DNA of 64,000 nt from positions 1-64,000 of the forward strand of contig JAIUNZ010000004.1 in the NCBI GenBank assembly GCA_020161455.1, given 5' to 3'. This DNA comes from Bacteroidota bacterium (GTDB lineage Bacteria; Bacteroidota; Bacteroidia; Flavobacteriales; Flavobacteriaceae). Shown piece by piece: positions 33,903 to 43,662 of this stretch. Below the pieces are notes generated by a model. That model did no database searches. It was not told the DNA's origin and saw only the letters and a program-made list of their open reading frames with translations. Made by a program: the position numbers and the translations under genes. Each line of letters starts with the position of its first letter. Position 1 is the first letter of the stretch.

Positions 33903-35327
33903 TTAACAATCCGCCATATTCACCGCAATAGCCAATCCACCTTCTGAGGTTTCTTTGTATTTTGAGTTCATATCTTTTGCTGTTTGCCACATCGTGTTAA
34001 TCACCTTGTCCAAAGGCACTTTGGCATTCTTAGCATCGGTTTCAAAGGCAAGTTCGGCAGCATTGATGGCCTTGATAGCACCCATAGTATTGCGCTCAAT
34101 ACACGGAATTTGAACCAATCCACCAATTGGGTCACAGGTTAACCCTAGATGATGTTCCATAGCAATTTCGGCAGCCATTAAAACCTGGTCGGGAGTTCCA
34201 CCCATCACTTCGCACAGTGCGCCGGCAGCCATAGCAGACGAAACACCTATCTCGGCTTGACATCCACCCATAGCGGCAGAAATGGTTGAACCTTGTTTAA
34301 ACAAACTACCTATTTCGCCAGCAACCATCAAGAATTGTTTGATTTCTTTTTCGCCAGCGTTGTGGTTTTCGATTACAAGATAATACATTAATACGGCTGG
34401 AATAACGCCTGCACTTCCGTTGGTTGGAGCAGTAACTACTCTTCCTAGTGCTGCATTGACTTCATTTACAGCCAAAGCAAAACACGATACCCATTTTAAG
34501 ATTTGGCGAAACTTTACTTCTGTTTTTCTAATCGATTCTAACCATTCTTGAGGATTGGAATAATTGGCAAGTCCAATTAAACCTTGATGCATATCAAAAG
34601 CTCTGCGTCTTACGTTCAAACCTCCTGGCAGGATGCCTTCCGAATGACAACCGATGTACATACATTCCAACATGGTGTGCCAAATGGTCATCAATTGTTC
34701 GTTGATTTCTTTTTCGGAACGCATGGATTTTTCGTTAATCATTACAATTTCGGAAATCGATTTGTTTTCATCGGTACAATACTTCAAAAGCATGTTGGCA
34801 TTGTCTATCGGATAAGGAAATGCGCACTTAAATTCCATCTTTTTCTTGGCGTTTAGTCGTTCTTCTACTACAACAAAACCTCCACCGATAGAGTAGTAAG
34901 TATTGGTGTAATTACCCAATTTGGTGGTGGCGGTGAAAGTCATACCATTGGCATGGAAGGGTAGAAATTCTCTATTGAAAACAATATCGGTATCAGGATT
35001 AAAAGCAATAGTATGTTGATTTCCTAAAAGTAATTGTTTTGTTTTTTGAATTTTTTTAATAATCGTGTCAATATTCTGAACGGGAATTGTTACTGGATCT
35101 TGACCGCTTAGCCCTAACATTACAGCTAAATCTGTAGCATGTCCTTTTCCGGTTAGGGATAGCGAACCATATAAATCAACCTTTATAGTTAGAATAGTGT
35201 CAAGTATTTTTTCTTCATGCAGCTCTCTTAAAAAACGTTCGGCGGCGCGCCAAGGTCCAAGTGTGTGTGAACTTGATGGTCCAACGCCTATTTTAAGCAT
35301 ATCAAATACTGAAATACATTCTTCCAT
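33903..35327 (-). CDS. sdaA: L-serine ammonia-lyase, iron-sulfur dependent, single chain
   Basis: The protein has 474 residues. The N-terminal beta-chain region begins SVFDMLKIGVGPSSSHTLGPWRAA. The alpha region carries the 4Fe-4S cysteines (GGCQAEIGVSSAMAAGALCEVMGGTPDQ and CDPIGGLVQIPCIERN, each shown in part). The enzyme deaminates L-serine to pyruvate and ammonia without pyridoxal phosphate. The iron cluster is oxygen sensitive. It is a single gene with no close upstream neighbour on the minus strand. Confidence 0.96.
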   Translation of the reverse strand: MEECISVFDMLKIGVGPSSSHTLGPWRAAERFLRELHEEKILDTILTIKVDLYGSLSLTGKGHATDLAVMLGLSGQDPVTIPVQNIDTIIKKIQKTKQLLLGNQHTIAFNPDTDIVFNREFLPFHANGMTFTATTKLGNYTNTYYSIGGGFVVVEERLNAKKKMEFKCAFPYPIDNANMLLKYCTDENKSISEIVMINEKSMRSEKEINEQLMTIWHTMLECMYIGCHSEGILPGGLNVRRRAFDMHQGLIGLANYSNPQEWLESIRKTEVKFRQILKWVSCFALAVNEVNAALGRVVTAPTNGSAGVIPAVLMYYLVIENHNAGEKEIKQFLMVAGEIGSLFKQGSTISAAMGGCQAEIGVSSAMAAGALCEVMGGTPDQVLMAAEIAMEHHLGLTCDPIGGLVQIPCIERNTMGAIKAINAAELAFETDAKNAKVPLDKVINTMWQTAKDMNSKYKETSEGGLAIAVNMADC

Positions 35328-35663
35328 TACTATATCGATTTAGTTGACACAAATATAATTAATAAATATGAGTGAGAAGTTATGTGTTATAAATTATAAG
35401 TTTGAAGTCGAGATTAAATAAAATCATTATTTTTCATATTTTTTTAAAAGAACCCAACAAAAAATTGAATAAATATAACAATAAGTTAAGCCTTTTTGTA
35501 TAATAAACACTATCACTCAAATAAACACTATCACTCAAAGTATCTTTATCTACTGCAATCCATAAAGATGTGGTTTGTTGTATCAATAAAAAATAACATT
35601 ACAACGATATTTTAACACTTCTCCGTTATATTTTGTGTAATTTCGTATTTCTAAAAAATCTAC
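35328..35663. other. Intergenic region with a perfect 18-bp tandem duplication
   Basis: No gene is seen. AATAAACACTATCACTCA occurs twice, at 35502-35519 and 35520-35537. The rest is AT-rich and should contain the divergent promoters of sdaA and bshA. A -7-like TATATTTTG at about 35630 is one base off the consensus spacing. Confidence 0.55.
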
Positions 35664-36812
35664 ATGAAAATTGCAATTGTCTGTTATCCTACCTTTGGTG
35701 GTAGTGGTGTTGTCGCTACAGAATTGGGTTTAGAATTGGCACACCGCGGTCATGAAATACATTTTATCACTTATCGACAACCAGTACGTTTGGCATTGTT
35801 AAACCCAAATGTACATTATCATGAAGTAAATGTACCCGAATATCCTTTGTTTCACTATCAACCTTATGAGTTGGCACTTTCAAGCAAATTGGTGGATATG
35901 GTAAAACTCCATAAAATTGAATTGATGCATGTGCATTATGCTATTCCGCATGCCTATGCTGGGTATATGGCAAAACAGATGTTGAAAGATGAAGGTATAA
36001 ATATTCCTATGATAACAACACTTCACGGTACAGACATTACTCTGGTAGGCAATCATCCGTTTTACAAACCAGCCGTAAATTTTAGTATCAATAAATCCGA
36101 TATTGTAACTTCGGTTTCTCAAAGTTTAAAAGAAGATACCTATGCTTTGTTTGATACTCAAAAAGAAATTCATGTAATACCTAATTTTATCGAATTAGAC
36201 AAGCATAGAAACGAGCAACAAATTTCGTGTCAACGCTCAGTAATGGCATCCAAAGACGAAAAAATAATTACACATATTAGTAATTTTAGAAAAGTAAAAC
36301 GCATTCCCGATGTGATTCAAATTTTCAATAAAATTCAACAAAATATACCTGCCAAATTAATGATGGTGGGCGATGGACCAGAGAAGGAAAAAGCAGAAGC
36401 ATTGTGTCAAAAATTAGGCATTCAAGATAAAGTGATTTTCTTTGGAAACAGTAACGAAATAGATAAAATATTATCCTATTCTGATTTGTTCTTATTGCCA
36501 TCGGAAACCGAAAGTTTTGGTTTGGCAGCTTTGGAAGCAATGGCATGGAGTGTACCAGTAGTGTCTAGTAATTCGGGCGGATTGCCAGAGGTTAATTTTG
36601 AAGGTGTTTCGGGTTATTTGAGCGATGTTGGAAACGTAGATGATATGGCAGAAAATGCCTTGAAAATTTTGGAAAACGAAACTATTTTAAATGAATTTAA
36701 AGCAAATGCATTAAGTGTAGCAAAACAATTTGACATCAAAAACATTTTGCCACTTTATGAAGATTTGTATAGATTAGCCATTCAAAACTCTAAATCAATT
36801 GTGCAATCATGA
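35664..36812 (+). CDS. bshA: N-acetyl-alpha-D-glucosaminyl L-malate synthase (bacillithiol pathway)
   Basis: The protein has 382 residues with the GT4 two-domain fold. YPTFGGSGVVATELGLELAHRGHE at the N-terminus and YRQPVRL match BshA, as do the HVHYAIPHAYAGYMAK and TTLHGTDITLVGNHP segments. The C-terminal domain has the nucleotide-sugar site with PSETESFGLAALEAMA. BshA joins N-acetylglucosamine from UDP-GlcNAc to L-malate, the first step of bacillithiol synthesis. It overlaps a lipoprotein gene downstream by 4 bp. bshB and bshC are not in the window. Confidence 0.94.
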   Translation: MKIAIVCYPTFGGSGVVATELGLELAHRGHEIHFITYRQPVRLALLNPNVHYHEVNVPEYPLFHYQPYELALSSKLVDMVKLHKIELMHVHYAIPHAYAGYMAKQMLKDEGINIPMITTLHGTDITLVGNHPFYKPAVNFSINKSDIVTSVSQSLKEDTYALFDTQKEIHVIPNFIELDKHRNEQQISCQRSVMASKDEKIITHISNFRKVKRIPDVIQIFNKIQQNIPAKLMMVGDGPEKEKAEALCQKLGIQDKVIFFGNSNEIDKILSYSDLFLLPSETESFGLAALEAMAWSVPVVSSNSGGLPEVNFEGVSGYLSDVGNVDDMAENALKILENETILNEFKANALSVAKQFDIKNILPLYEDLYRLAIQNSKSIVQS

Positions 36813-37237
36813 TGAAAAGAATTTGCCTATTGCTTATTGGATTAACCTTGTTTTCTTGTTCGACTTCTAAAAAAAAGATAGTTAAAAAACCATTGTATGA
36901 AGTTTTAGTAACCAAGAATGATGGTGGTGCTAATATTAAGTTTTATGAAATCATTTCGGAACCAAAAGAGATAAACATGCTCATGGGCGATAACGATTTG
37001 AGAAAGTTGATTAAAAAAGACGATATACTTTCTTGTAACTATATCATCATAAACTTAGGACCATTACCCAATGGGAATTATACAACTACATTAGAAAAAG
37101 TAGAGGAAACACCAACCAATATTATTTTGAAAATTAAAGAATTAAAAATAAAAGAAGCTAATGTAGCCGATGAAAACACTACATATCCCTATAGTGTTGT
37201 TAAGATAAATTCTAAAAAACCAATAATTTTTAAATAA
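36809..37237 (+). CDS. Lipoprotein of unknown function, coupled to bshA
   Basis: The protein has 142 residues with a lipoprotein leader; FSC puts the lipidated Cys at 17 (MMKRICLLLIGLTLFSC). The start overlaps the bshA stop in an ATGA arrangement, so translation is coupled. The mature part (about 50-140) has alternating strands and lysine-rich loops, without a recognised family. Whether the association with bacillithiol synthesis is functional or only positional is unknown. It ends at a strong terminator. Confidence 0.75.
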   Translation: MMKRICLLLIGLTLFSCSTSKKKIVKKPLYEVLVTKNDGGANIKFYEIISEPKEINMLMGDNDLRKLIKKDDILSCNYIIINLGPLPNGNYTTTLEKVEETPTNIILKIKELKIKEANVADENTTYPYSVVKINSKKPIIFK

Positions 37238-37263
37238 AAAATCCCAATACAATTGGGATTTTT
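37236..37263 (+). terminator. Terminator after the bshA operon
   Basis: AAAATCCCAAT (about 37237-37247) and ATTGGGATTTT (about 37252-37262) make an 11-bp stem with T-runs on both strands, so it can also serve the convergent barrel gene. Confidence 0.87.
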
Positions 37264-37282
37264 GTGATTATAATATTTTGAA

Positions 37283-37780
37283 TTAGAATCTATAACGAAT
37301 ACCTAAACCAAAATCTGGTCCAAAATTGTTTTCTCTAAATTGATTATTTCCATTATTGTTTAAATAAAATTCAGGTCTTAAATCTAAAGACAATTGCAGC
37401 GGTATATCAAAGTTGTATTCAATACCAATATCTCCAGCGGCTAAAATAAATGTTCCACTCGCACTTTGGCCACTTTTATTGTAGCTCCAACTTCCAACAC
37501 CAGCCCCAACACCTGCATACCAATTAAAACCTTGATCGATGTTCCAAACCCATTGATACAAACCTACTAATTTAATTGCATCATAGTTTTTGCTATTACG
37601 CCAACCTAAATCAAGTTCTAATCTGTTGTTATCGCCTAAGCCTCTTTGATAGGATACTTCACCACCAAATCCATCGTTGTCACCCAATCGAAGACCTAAT
37701 GCATTTTTAGAAATATCTTGTGCTTGTGTTGCAAATGCTAATCCAATTAGCATAAATGCAGATAAAATGATTTTTTTCAT
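37283..37780 (-). CDS. Small outer-membrane beta-barrel protein
   Basis: The protein has 165 residues with a signal peptide (MKKIILSAFMLIGLAFATQAQ). The mature part alternates strands of an eight-stranded barrel: ALGLRLGDNDGFGGEVSYQRGL, NRLELDLGWRN, AIKLVGLYQWVWNI, FNWYAGVGAGVGSWSY and LQLSLDLRPEFYLN (shown in parts), ending GPDFGLGIRYRF with the C-terminal Phe seen in many outer-membrane proteins. It belongs to the porin-like small barrels of Bacteroidetes. Function is unknown. Confidence 0.88.
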   Translation of the reverse strand: MKKIILSAFMLIGLAFATQAQDISKNALGLRLGDNDGFGGEVSYQRGLGDNNRLELDLGWRNSKNYDAIKLVGLYQWVWNIDQGFNWYAGVGAGVGSWSYNKSGQSASGTFILAAGDIGIEYNFDIPLQLSLDLRPEFYLNNNGNNQFRENNFGPDFGLGIRYRF

Positions 37781-37901
37781 AATGTTATTTGTTTGTTTTT
37801 ACTTTTACAAATCTATAACGAAGAAAGTTACTTTTTGTTATATAATTTTTGTTTTTTTTATCATAATTATATAATTAAGGAAAAAATAAGATAGGTGATT
37901 A

Positions 37902-38735
37902 TTACATCAAAGGTTGCTTCATAACCATAGAAGCTATTAATTGATGTTTGTTTAAATCATCCATTTCAAATAAGTCTTCATCCTCTTTTTCGGTATGATC
38001 TTCATAGCGGTAAAGTTTCCATCGTTTATTTTTGTATTCTAGCGCAGTTAAATTTTCTACCCAATCGCCAGAGTTCAAGTATATCGTGTTTCCATCTTTA
38101 CGAACTTGTCTTGTTATTTTTGGTTCGTGTATATGTCCACAAATAACATAGTCATACTTATTTTCGATAGCCAATTCCGTGGCTGTGTTTTCAAAATCAG
38201 AGATGTGTTTTACTGCTTTTTTGACACTTGCTTTTATTTTTTTGGAAAATGAATAAGGTTCTTTTCTCATTTTTTTCAAACACCAATTGACCATTCTATT
38301 TAATACAATAAGATAATCGTAGCCCAAACCGCCGAGCTTTGCTATCCATTTAGAGTGTTGCACGGAAGCATCAAAAATGTCACCATGAAAAATCCATGCT
38401 TTTTTATTGTCTAAATCCAACACAACTTTATCGGCTAAAATAAAATTTCCCAGTGTAGCAGGACTAAATTTGCGGAGCATTTCATCGTGATTTCCGGTTA
38501 AATAATAGACTTTGGTTCCTTTTGACGCCAAATCAATAATTTTTTTAATCACTTTTAAATGTGATTTGGGAAAATAGGATTTTCTAAATTGCCAAATATC
38601 AATGATGTCACCATTCAGCACCAGTGTTTTTGGTTTAATAGAGTTTAAATAATGGTACAACTCTTTAGCATGTGCACCATAAGTCCCGAGATGTGTGTCT
38701 GAAATTACAACTAAATCAAGTTTTCTTTTTTTCAT
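37902..38735 (-). CDS. LpxH-like metallophosphoesterase (UDP-2,3-diacylglucosamine diphosphatase family)
   Basis: The protein has 277 residues. The calcineurin-like metal motifs are in order: SDTHLG (12-17), NGDIIDIW, TGNHDEML, FHGDIFD and CGHIHEP. Between the last two is a helical insertion rich in Lys and Trp (KIAKLGGLGYDYLIVLNRMVNW), as in LpxH-related proteins. LpxH cleaves UDP-diacylglucosamine to lipid X in lipid A synthesis. The family is assigned here by motif order; the Bacteroidetes copies are less well studied. Single gene. Confidence 0.87.
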   Translation of the reverse strand: MKKRKLDLVVISDTHLGTYGAHAKELYHYLNSIKPKTLVLNGDIIDIWQFRKSYFPKSHLKVIKKIIDLASKGTKVYYLTGNHDEMLRKFSPATLGNFILADKVVLDLDNKKAWIFHGDIFDASVQHSKWIAKLGGLGYDYLIVLNRMVNWCLKKMRKEPYSFSKKIKASVKKAVKHISDFENTATELAIENKYDYVICGHIHEPKITRQVRKDGNTIYLNSGDWVENLTALEYKNKRWKLYRYEDHTEKEDEDLFEMDDLNKHQLIASMVMKQPLM

Positions 38736-38881
38736 TCTTATTGAAGTTTTACAAATTAAAGATTTGAATATTAATTGGATGTCGCATTATTGTTAAATCA
38801 TTTTCATAAAACCATTACCGAATTGTAAAATCCATTTTATTTAAAATAGTTACAAAGTTTTAAAAACTAAGTACAAAAAAC

Positions 38882-38889
38882 TATATTTG
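38882..38889 (+). promoter_or_regulatory. -7 promoter element TATATTTG for aroC
   Basis: It matches TAnnTTTG and lies 17 bp before the ATG at 38907. A TTG at the -33 distance is not seen. Confidence 0.55.
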
Positions 38890-38906
38890 TTCAAAACCTT
38901 AAAACA

Positions 38907-39968
38907 ATGGCTGGAAACAGTTACGGAACACTATTTAAACTTACCACATTTGGCGAATCGCATGGCGAAGCACTTGGCGGAATAATTGATGGTTGTCCAC
39001 CAGGGATTGTATTAGATTTTGAAGCCATTCAAAAAGAAATGCACCGCCGAAAACCAGGTCAATCAACATTAGTAAGCCAACGAAAAGAAGAAGATGAGGT
39101 ACAGTTTCTCTCTGGAATTTTTGAAGGAAAAACAACAGGAACACCCATTGGATTTATCATTCAAAATACCAATCAAAAGTCAGATGATTATTCACTTATA
39201 AAAGACAGCTATCGACCTAGCCATGCCGATTATGTATATGAAAAAAAATATGGTATTCGTGATTATCGTGGTGGTGGAAGAAGTTCGGCTCGTGAAACTG
39301 CAAGTAGAGTAGCTGCTGGAGCCATAGCAAAACAAGTGATTTCAAACATCAAAATAAATGCTTTCGTTTCCTCAGTTGGAGAAATATTTATAGACAAACC
39401 CTATCAATCATTGGATTTTTCAGTAGCAGAAACCAATGCTGTTCGTTGTCCTGATTACGACACAGCGCAGAAAATGGAAGAGTATATCAAAGAGATTAAA
39501 AAACAAGGCGATACTGTTGGTGGAACCATTACGTGTGTCATTCAAAATGTACCTGTTGGATTGGGCGAACCTGTTTTTGACAAATTGCATGCCGAATTAG
39601 GAAAAGCAATGTTATCCATTAATGCCGTTCACGGTTTTGAATACGGTAGCGGATTTTGTGGTGCCAAAATGAAAGGTAGCGAACACAATGATTTGTATAA
39701 CGAAGATGGAACTACAAGAACCAATCTTTCTGGAGGCATCCAAGGTGGTATTTCTAATGGAATGGACATTTACTTTAGAGTTGCGTTTAAACCAGTTGCC
39801 ACATTATTGCAAAAACAAGAAGTACTGACCAATAAAGCTACAATTGAAGAACAACAAGGAAAAGGAAGACACGATGCGTGCGTAGTACCAAGAGCTGTTC
39901 CAATTGTAGAAGCTATGGCAGCTTTGGTTTTAACCGATTTTTATCTAATTAATAAAATATATTCATAA
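38907..39968 (+). CDS. aroC: Chorismate synthase
   Basis: The protein has 353 residues with the family motifs: [21 protein letters not shown] (shown in part) near the N-terminus, [39 protein letters not shown] (in part) and [20 protein letters not shown] near the C-terminus. The enzyme makes chorismate from EPSP with reduced FMN, as the last shikimate step. The stop is followed at once by the ATG of a symporter gene, so they are likely one transcript. Confidence 0.97.
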   Translation: MAGNSYGTLFKLTTFGESHGEALGGIIDGCPPGIVLDFEAIQKEMHRRKPGQSTLVSQRKEEDEVQFLSGIFEGKTTGTPIGFIIQNTNQKSDDYSLIKDSYRPSHADYVYEKKYGIRDYRGGGRSSARETASRVAAGAIAKQVISNIKINAFVSSVGEIFIDKPYQSLDFSVAETNAVRCPDYDTAQKMEEYIKEIKKQGDTVGGTITCVIQNVPVGLGEPVFDKLHAELGKAMLSINAVHGFEYGSGFCGAKMKGSEHNDLYNEDGTTRTNLSGGIQGGISNGMDIYFRVAFKPVATLLQKQEVLTNKATIEEQQGKGRHDACVVPRAVPIVEAMAALVLTDFYLINKIYS

Positions 39969-41261
39969 ATGAGAGGTTTCAAACTTAAAATGCACTGGAA
40001 AATACTTATCGGTATGATTTTAGGTTTGCTATTTGGCTTATTGATGAAAAGCATAGAGCAAAAAGGATTAATAATTGATTGGATAAAACCATTTGGAATT
40101 ATCTTTATCAATTTGCTCAAAATGATTGCGGTTCCATTAATTCTAGTTTCATTAATAAATGGTTTGGCCGATTTGAAAGACATTTCAAAATTATCAAAAC
40201 TAGGAGGAAGAACAATAGGTCTGTATTTATCAACAACCGTAATTGCAGTCACAATCGGATTAGTATTGGCTAATGTAATCAATCCTGGAAGTTTTATTAA
40301 TGAAGCATCTCGAGAAAGTTTATTACAAAATTTTGCTTCTGATGCGGCTCAAAAAATTGAAATTGCATCCCAAGCCAAAAATAATGGACCATTACAACCA
40401 TTAATTGATATCGTACCAAGCAATGTTTTTCATGCAATGACGGATAACGCTAGCATGTTGCAAGTGATATTATTTGCCATCTTAATCGGAATTGGTTTAA
40501 TTAGTATTAAAAGAAAACAAGCAAAACCAGTTGTAAAATTCTTTAAAGGATTAAACGAGGTTATTCTTAAAATGATTGACTTTATTATGCTTGCGGCACC
40601 AATTGGTGTGTTTGCATTAATGGCTGCATTACTTGTTGAAATTCCTGATTTTACAACGCTTCAAGCCTTATTAGTTTACGCCTTAACAGTGGTTTTGGGA
40701 TTAGGTTTAATGATGTTTATCGTTTATCCAACATTATTATATTCTTTTGCAAAAGTAAAACCCAAACGTTTTTTTAATGCCATTGCACCAGCACAATTGT
40801 TAGCTTTTTCTACCAGTTCAAGTGCAGCAACATTACCCGTTACGATGGAATGTGTTACAGAAAACTTAGGCGTTGATGATGAAGTCGCCAGTTTTGTCTT
40901 GCCACTTGGTGCAACAGTAAATATGGATGGAACAAGTTTGTATCAAGCTGTTGCTGCGGTTTTTATTGCTCAAGCTATGGGTATTCATTTGGATTTATCA
41001 GCACAATTAATGATAGTTTTAACGGCATCGTTAGCCTCTATAGGTTCTGCTGCTGTGCCAAGTGCCGGAATGGTAATGTTGGTTATTGTTCTGGGACAAG
41101 CCGGAATTCCAGAAGCTGGTTTGGCATTAATATTTGCTATAGATAGACCACTTGATATGTGTAGAACAGCCGTAAATGTAACTGGTGATTCTGCCGTTTC
41201 GGGAATTGTAGCATCTTCTATTGGAAAACTTCACACTAAAAAATCTAATCTTTTTGACTAA
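39969..41261 (+). CDS. Dicarboxylate/amino acid:cation symporter (DAACS family), first copy
   Basis: The protein has 430 residues; another start is possible at MHWKIL, residue 8. It has the GltP/GLT fold with eight helices and two hairpins: the Ser-rich FSTSSSAATLPVT in hairpin 1, the LPLGATVNMDGTSLYQ segment of helix 7, and SIGSAAVPSAGMVMLV in hairpin 2. The family takes up glutamate, aspartate or C4-dicarboxylates with sodium or protons. Its ATG directly abuts the aroC stop (no base between). It is followed by a second symporter with the same spacing. Confidence 0.93.
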   Translation: MRGFKLKMHWKILIGMILGLLFGLLMKSIEQKGLIIDWIKPFGIIFINLLKMIAVPLILVSLINGLADLKDISKLSKLGGRTIGLYLSTTVIAVTIGLVLANVINPGSFINEASRESLLQNFASDAAQKIEIASQAKNNGPLQPLIDIVPSNVFHAMTDNASMLQVILFAILIGIGLISIKRKQAKPVVKFFKGLNEVILKMIDFIMLAAPIGVFALMAALLVEIPDFTTLQALLVYALTVVLGLGLMMFIVYPTLLYSFAKVKPKRFFNAIAPAQLLAFSTSSSAATLPVTMECVTENLGVDDEVASFVLPLGATVNMDGTSLYQAVAAVFIAQAMGIHLDLSAQLMIVLTASLASIGSAAVPSAGMVMLVIVLGQAGIPEAGLALIFAIDRPLDMCRTAVNVTGDSAVSGIVASSIGKLHTKKSNLFD

Positions 41262-42515
41262 ATGGAAACTAACCAAACTCCAAAAAAATCCGTTTTTAAA
41301 AATTTAACGGTACAAATTATTATTGCAATGTTAATTGGCGCAATAGTTGGAATTTATGTTCACAATAATTATGACGTTGAATCCGCAAAATCGTTTAGTG
41401 GCTATATAAAAATTTTAGCAACTATATTCATTCGTTTGGTTCAAATGATCATTGCACCATTAGTTTTTACTACTTTAGTGGTTGGTATTGCTAAACTAGG
41501 CGATATAAAATCCGTTGGAAGAATTGGCGGTAGAGCATTAGGTTGGTTTTTTACGGCTTCATTCATTTCCTTGTTAATAGGAATGTTTTGGGTAAATACA
41601 TTACAACCAGGAGTAGGATTAAATCTAAAAGATGTAGATATGACTGCAGCTTCAGATTTGGTAGATAAAACACAAGTTTTTTCGATACAAAACTTTATTG
41701 AACACATCATACCAAAAAGTATTGTTGAAGCCATGGCAACCAATGAAATATTGCAAATTGTAATTTTCTCCATATTCTTTGGTTTAGCAGCAGCATCTAT
41801 AGGTGATTATACGAAACCTGTTGTAATTGCATTAGAAAAAACGTCACATATTATATTAAAAATGGTAAATTATGTAATGGCTTTTGCACCACTAGGTGTT
41901 TTTGGTGCCATTGCAGGTGTTTTTGCTGTTAAAGATGTTTCTGAGTTATTGATTACGTATGCCAAATTTTTTGGATCATTCATGGTGGGTATTTCATCTT
42001 TATGGTTATTGTTGTTAGTCGTTGGTTATATTTTCCTAAAAAGCAATATGACAACTTTACTAAAAAGAATCATCGGACCTATATTTATTGCTTTTGGAAC
42101 AACCAGTAGTGAAGCTGTATTCCCTAAATTGACGGAAGAATTAGAACGTTTTGGAATAAAAGATAAAATAGTTTCTTTCATGCTACCGTTGGGTTATTCC
42201 TTTAACCTTGATGGAAGTATGATGTACATGACATTTGCCAGTATTTTTATTGCTCAGGCATATAATATACCCTTAGATACAGGTACTCAATTTACAATGC
42301 TATTAGTCTTAATGCTTACTAGTAAAGGAATTGCAGGTGTGCCAAGAGCAAGTTTAGTAGTAGTAGCAGCCACTTGTGGAATGTTTAAAATTCCTGTTGA
42401 AGGAATAGCTTTAATACTTCCAATTGACCATTTCTGTGATATGTTTAGAAGCGGTACAAACGTTCTAGGTAATGCGCTAGCAACTAGCGTTGTAGGTAAA
42501 TGGGAAAAAGATTAG
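41262..42515 (+). CDS. Dicarboxylate/amino acid:cation symporter (DAACS family), second copy
   Basis: The protein has 417 residues and the same fold as the preceding gene, with AFGTTSSEAVFPKL in hairpin 1, FMLPLGYSFNLDGSMMYM in helix 7 and GIAGVPRASLVVVA in hairpin 2. The two copies differ in these substrate-contact segments, so they may have different substrates. The start is the base after the first copy's stop. It is followed by a secreted-protein gene at 42586 with its own promoter-like element. Confidence 0.93.
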   Translation: METNQTPKKSVFKNLTVQIIIAMLIGAIVGIYVHNNYDVESAKSFSGYIKILATIFIRLVQMIIAPLVFTTLVVGIAKLGDIKSVGRIGGRALGWFFTASFISLLIGMFWVNTLQPGVGLNLKDVDMTAASDLVDKTQVFSIQNFIEHIIPKSIVEAMATNEILQIVIFSIFFGLAAASIGDYTKPVVIALEKTSHIILKMVNYVMAFAPLGVFGAIAGVFAVKDVSELLITYAKFFGSFMVGISSLWLLLLVVGYIFLKSNMTTLLKRIIGPIFIAFGTTSSEAVFPKLTEELERFGIKDKIVSFMLPLGYSFNLDGSMMYMTFASIFIAQAYNIPLDTGTQFTMLLVLMLTSKGIAGVPRASLVVVAATCGMFKIPVEGIALILPIDHFCDMFRSGTNVLGNALATSVVGKWEKD

Positions 42516-42546
42516 TTAAAAAAAATAGTTATGTCAAAATCTTTAT

Positions 42547-42554
42547 TAAATTTG
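42547..42554 (+). promoter_or_regulatory. -7 promoter element TAAATTTG
   Basis: It matches TAnnTTTG and lies 31 bp before the T9SS cargo gene at 42586. No TTG at the -33 distance is clear. Confidence 0.45.
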
Positions 42555-42585
42555 CTACTTAAATTAACTAAAAAACAACTTATTT

Positions 42586-43641
42586 ATGAAAAAAATTTTA
42601 CTCTTAATGTTTGCGTTTTCAGTTTCACTTGCTAACGCACAAGTTTTACAGTCAGAAGACTTTAATACTTTAAACAATGGTGATGTTGGAACTGACATTA
42701 CTGGTGTTACTCCTGGTCAAGGGGAGTGGTTAACATTTTCAACTAATGGGGCAGCTCCAACTACATCGGATAACGCTGGGAATTCTAATTTTGTGATTGT
42801 TGACAATGGAAATGAAGTAACTAACGGCTTAAAAATCATTGGTGCTAATGGAAATAAAGGCTCTCGATATATGTGGAAAGATGGTCTTGGAACAGCTTGG
42901 GATGGTAGAGATTTAGGAAATGATATTATCGAAGTAGAATTTGATTTATATACTGGTGCTGCAACAACTAGTACTGCTCAAGTTGGGGTAAGATTGTTTG
43001 GTACAGATGATTCAGTTACACCATCAGTTACAAGAACTTTAAACGGATTTGTTTATACAATGAACACTAGAGTTTTGACTGGAGTTGCTTATTTGAATAA
43101 TGCGGGTACTTATAATACTTTTTTAATTACTTTACAAACTGGAGGTTTAATTTTAGATGCAGACACTTGGTACAGAATTGGTTTTGCCTATGATTCAAAC
43201 ACTGGAGAAACAATCTGGAAAACTCCAACTGTTTACACAGGATTGCCTGCAGCAAATTGGGCTGGTCCATTTATAGTTGATGAAGTTGATTTTATTACTA
43301 CAACACCAACAACAAATGCTGCAGTTTCTGAAATAATTTATGATAATTTGACAGTTAAAGCTACTCCAGAAGAAGCTTTGTTGAATGTATCTGAAGTTAT
43401 TGCAGAAGGAAGTTTCTCTGTTTATCCTAATCCAGCTAAAAATGTTCTTAACATTTCTAATACAATAAACGCAGTAGTTAACAATGTTGTATTAACGGAT
43501 TTGAATGGTAGAGTTGTAAAATCTCAAAATTTAAATACAGTAGAAGGTCAAGTAAATATTAGTGATTTAGCTACTGGAATTTATATGATGAATGTAAACA
43601 CTGATAAAGGAAGTATTACTAAAAAAATTATTAAAGAATAG
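42586..43641 (+). CDS. T9SS-secreted protein with a C-terminal type A sorting domain
   Basis: The protein has 351 residues with a signal peptide (MKKILLLMFAFSVSLANAQ) and a strand-rich region that looks like a jelly-roll or LamG-like fold (FDLYTGAATTSTAQVGVRLFGTDDS, then WYRIGFAYDSNTGETIWKTP, each shown in part). The last about 75 residues are the T9SS type A domain: FSVYPNPAKNVLNISN, LTDLNGRVVKSQNLN, VNISDLATGIYMMNV and a final KKIIKE. The protein is exported and probably attached to or released at the cell surface. Ligand unknown. Confidence 0.9.
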   Translation: MKKILLLMFAFSVSLANAQVLQSEDFNTLNNGDVGTDITGVTPGQGEWLTFSTNGAAPTTSDNAGNSNFVIVDNGNEVTNGLKIIGANGNKGSRYMWKDGLGTAWDGRDLGNDIIEVEFDLYTGAATTSTAQVGVRLFGTDDSVTPSVTRTLNGFVYTMNTRVLTGVAYLNNAGTYNTFLITLQTGGLILDADTWYRIGFAYDSNTGETIWKTPTVYTGLPAANWAGPFIVDEVDFITTTPTTNAAVSEIIYDNLTVKATPEEALLNVSEVIAEGSFSVYPNPAKNVLNISNTINAVVNNVVLTDLNGRVVKSQNLNTVEGQVNISDLATGIYMMNVNTDKGSITKKIIKE

Positions 43642-43662
43642 TTTTTTCATCTAAATAAACTT

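Noticed and set aside
35502-35537. A minimal CRISPR array from the two 18-bp copies
   Set aside because: The copies have no spacer between them and only two are present.
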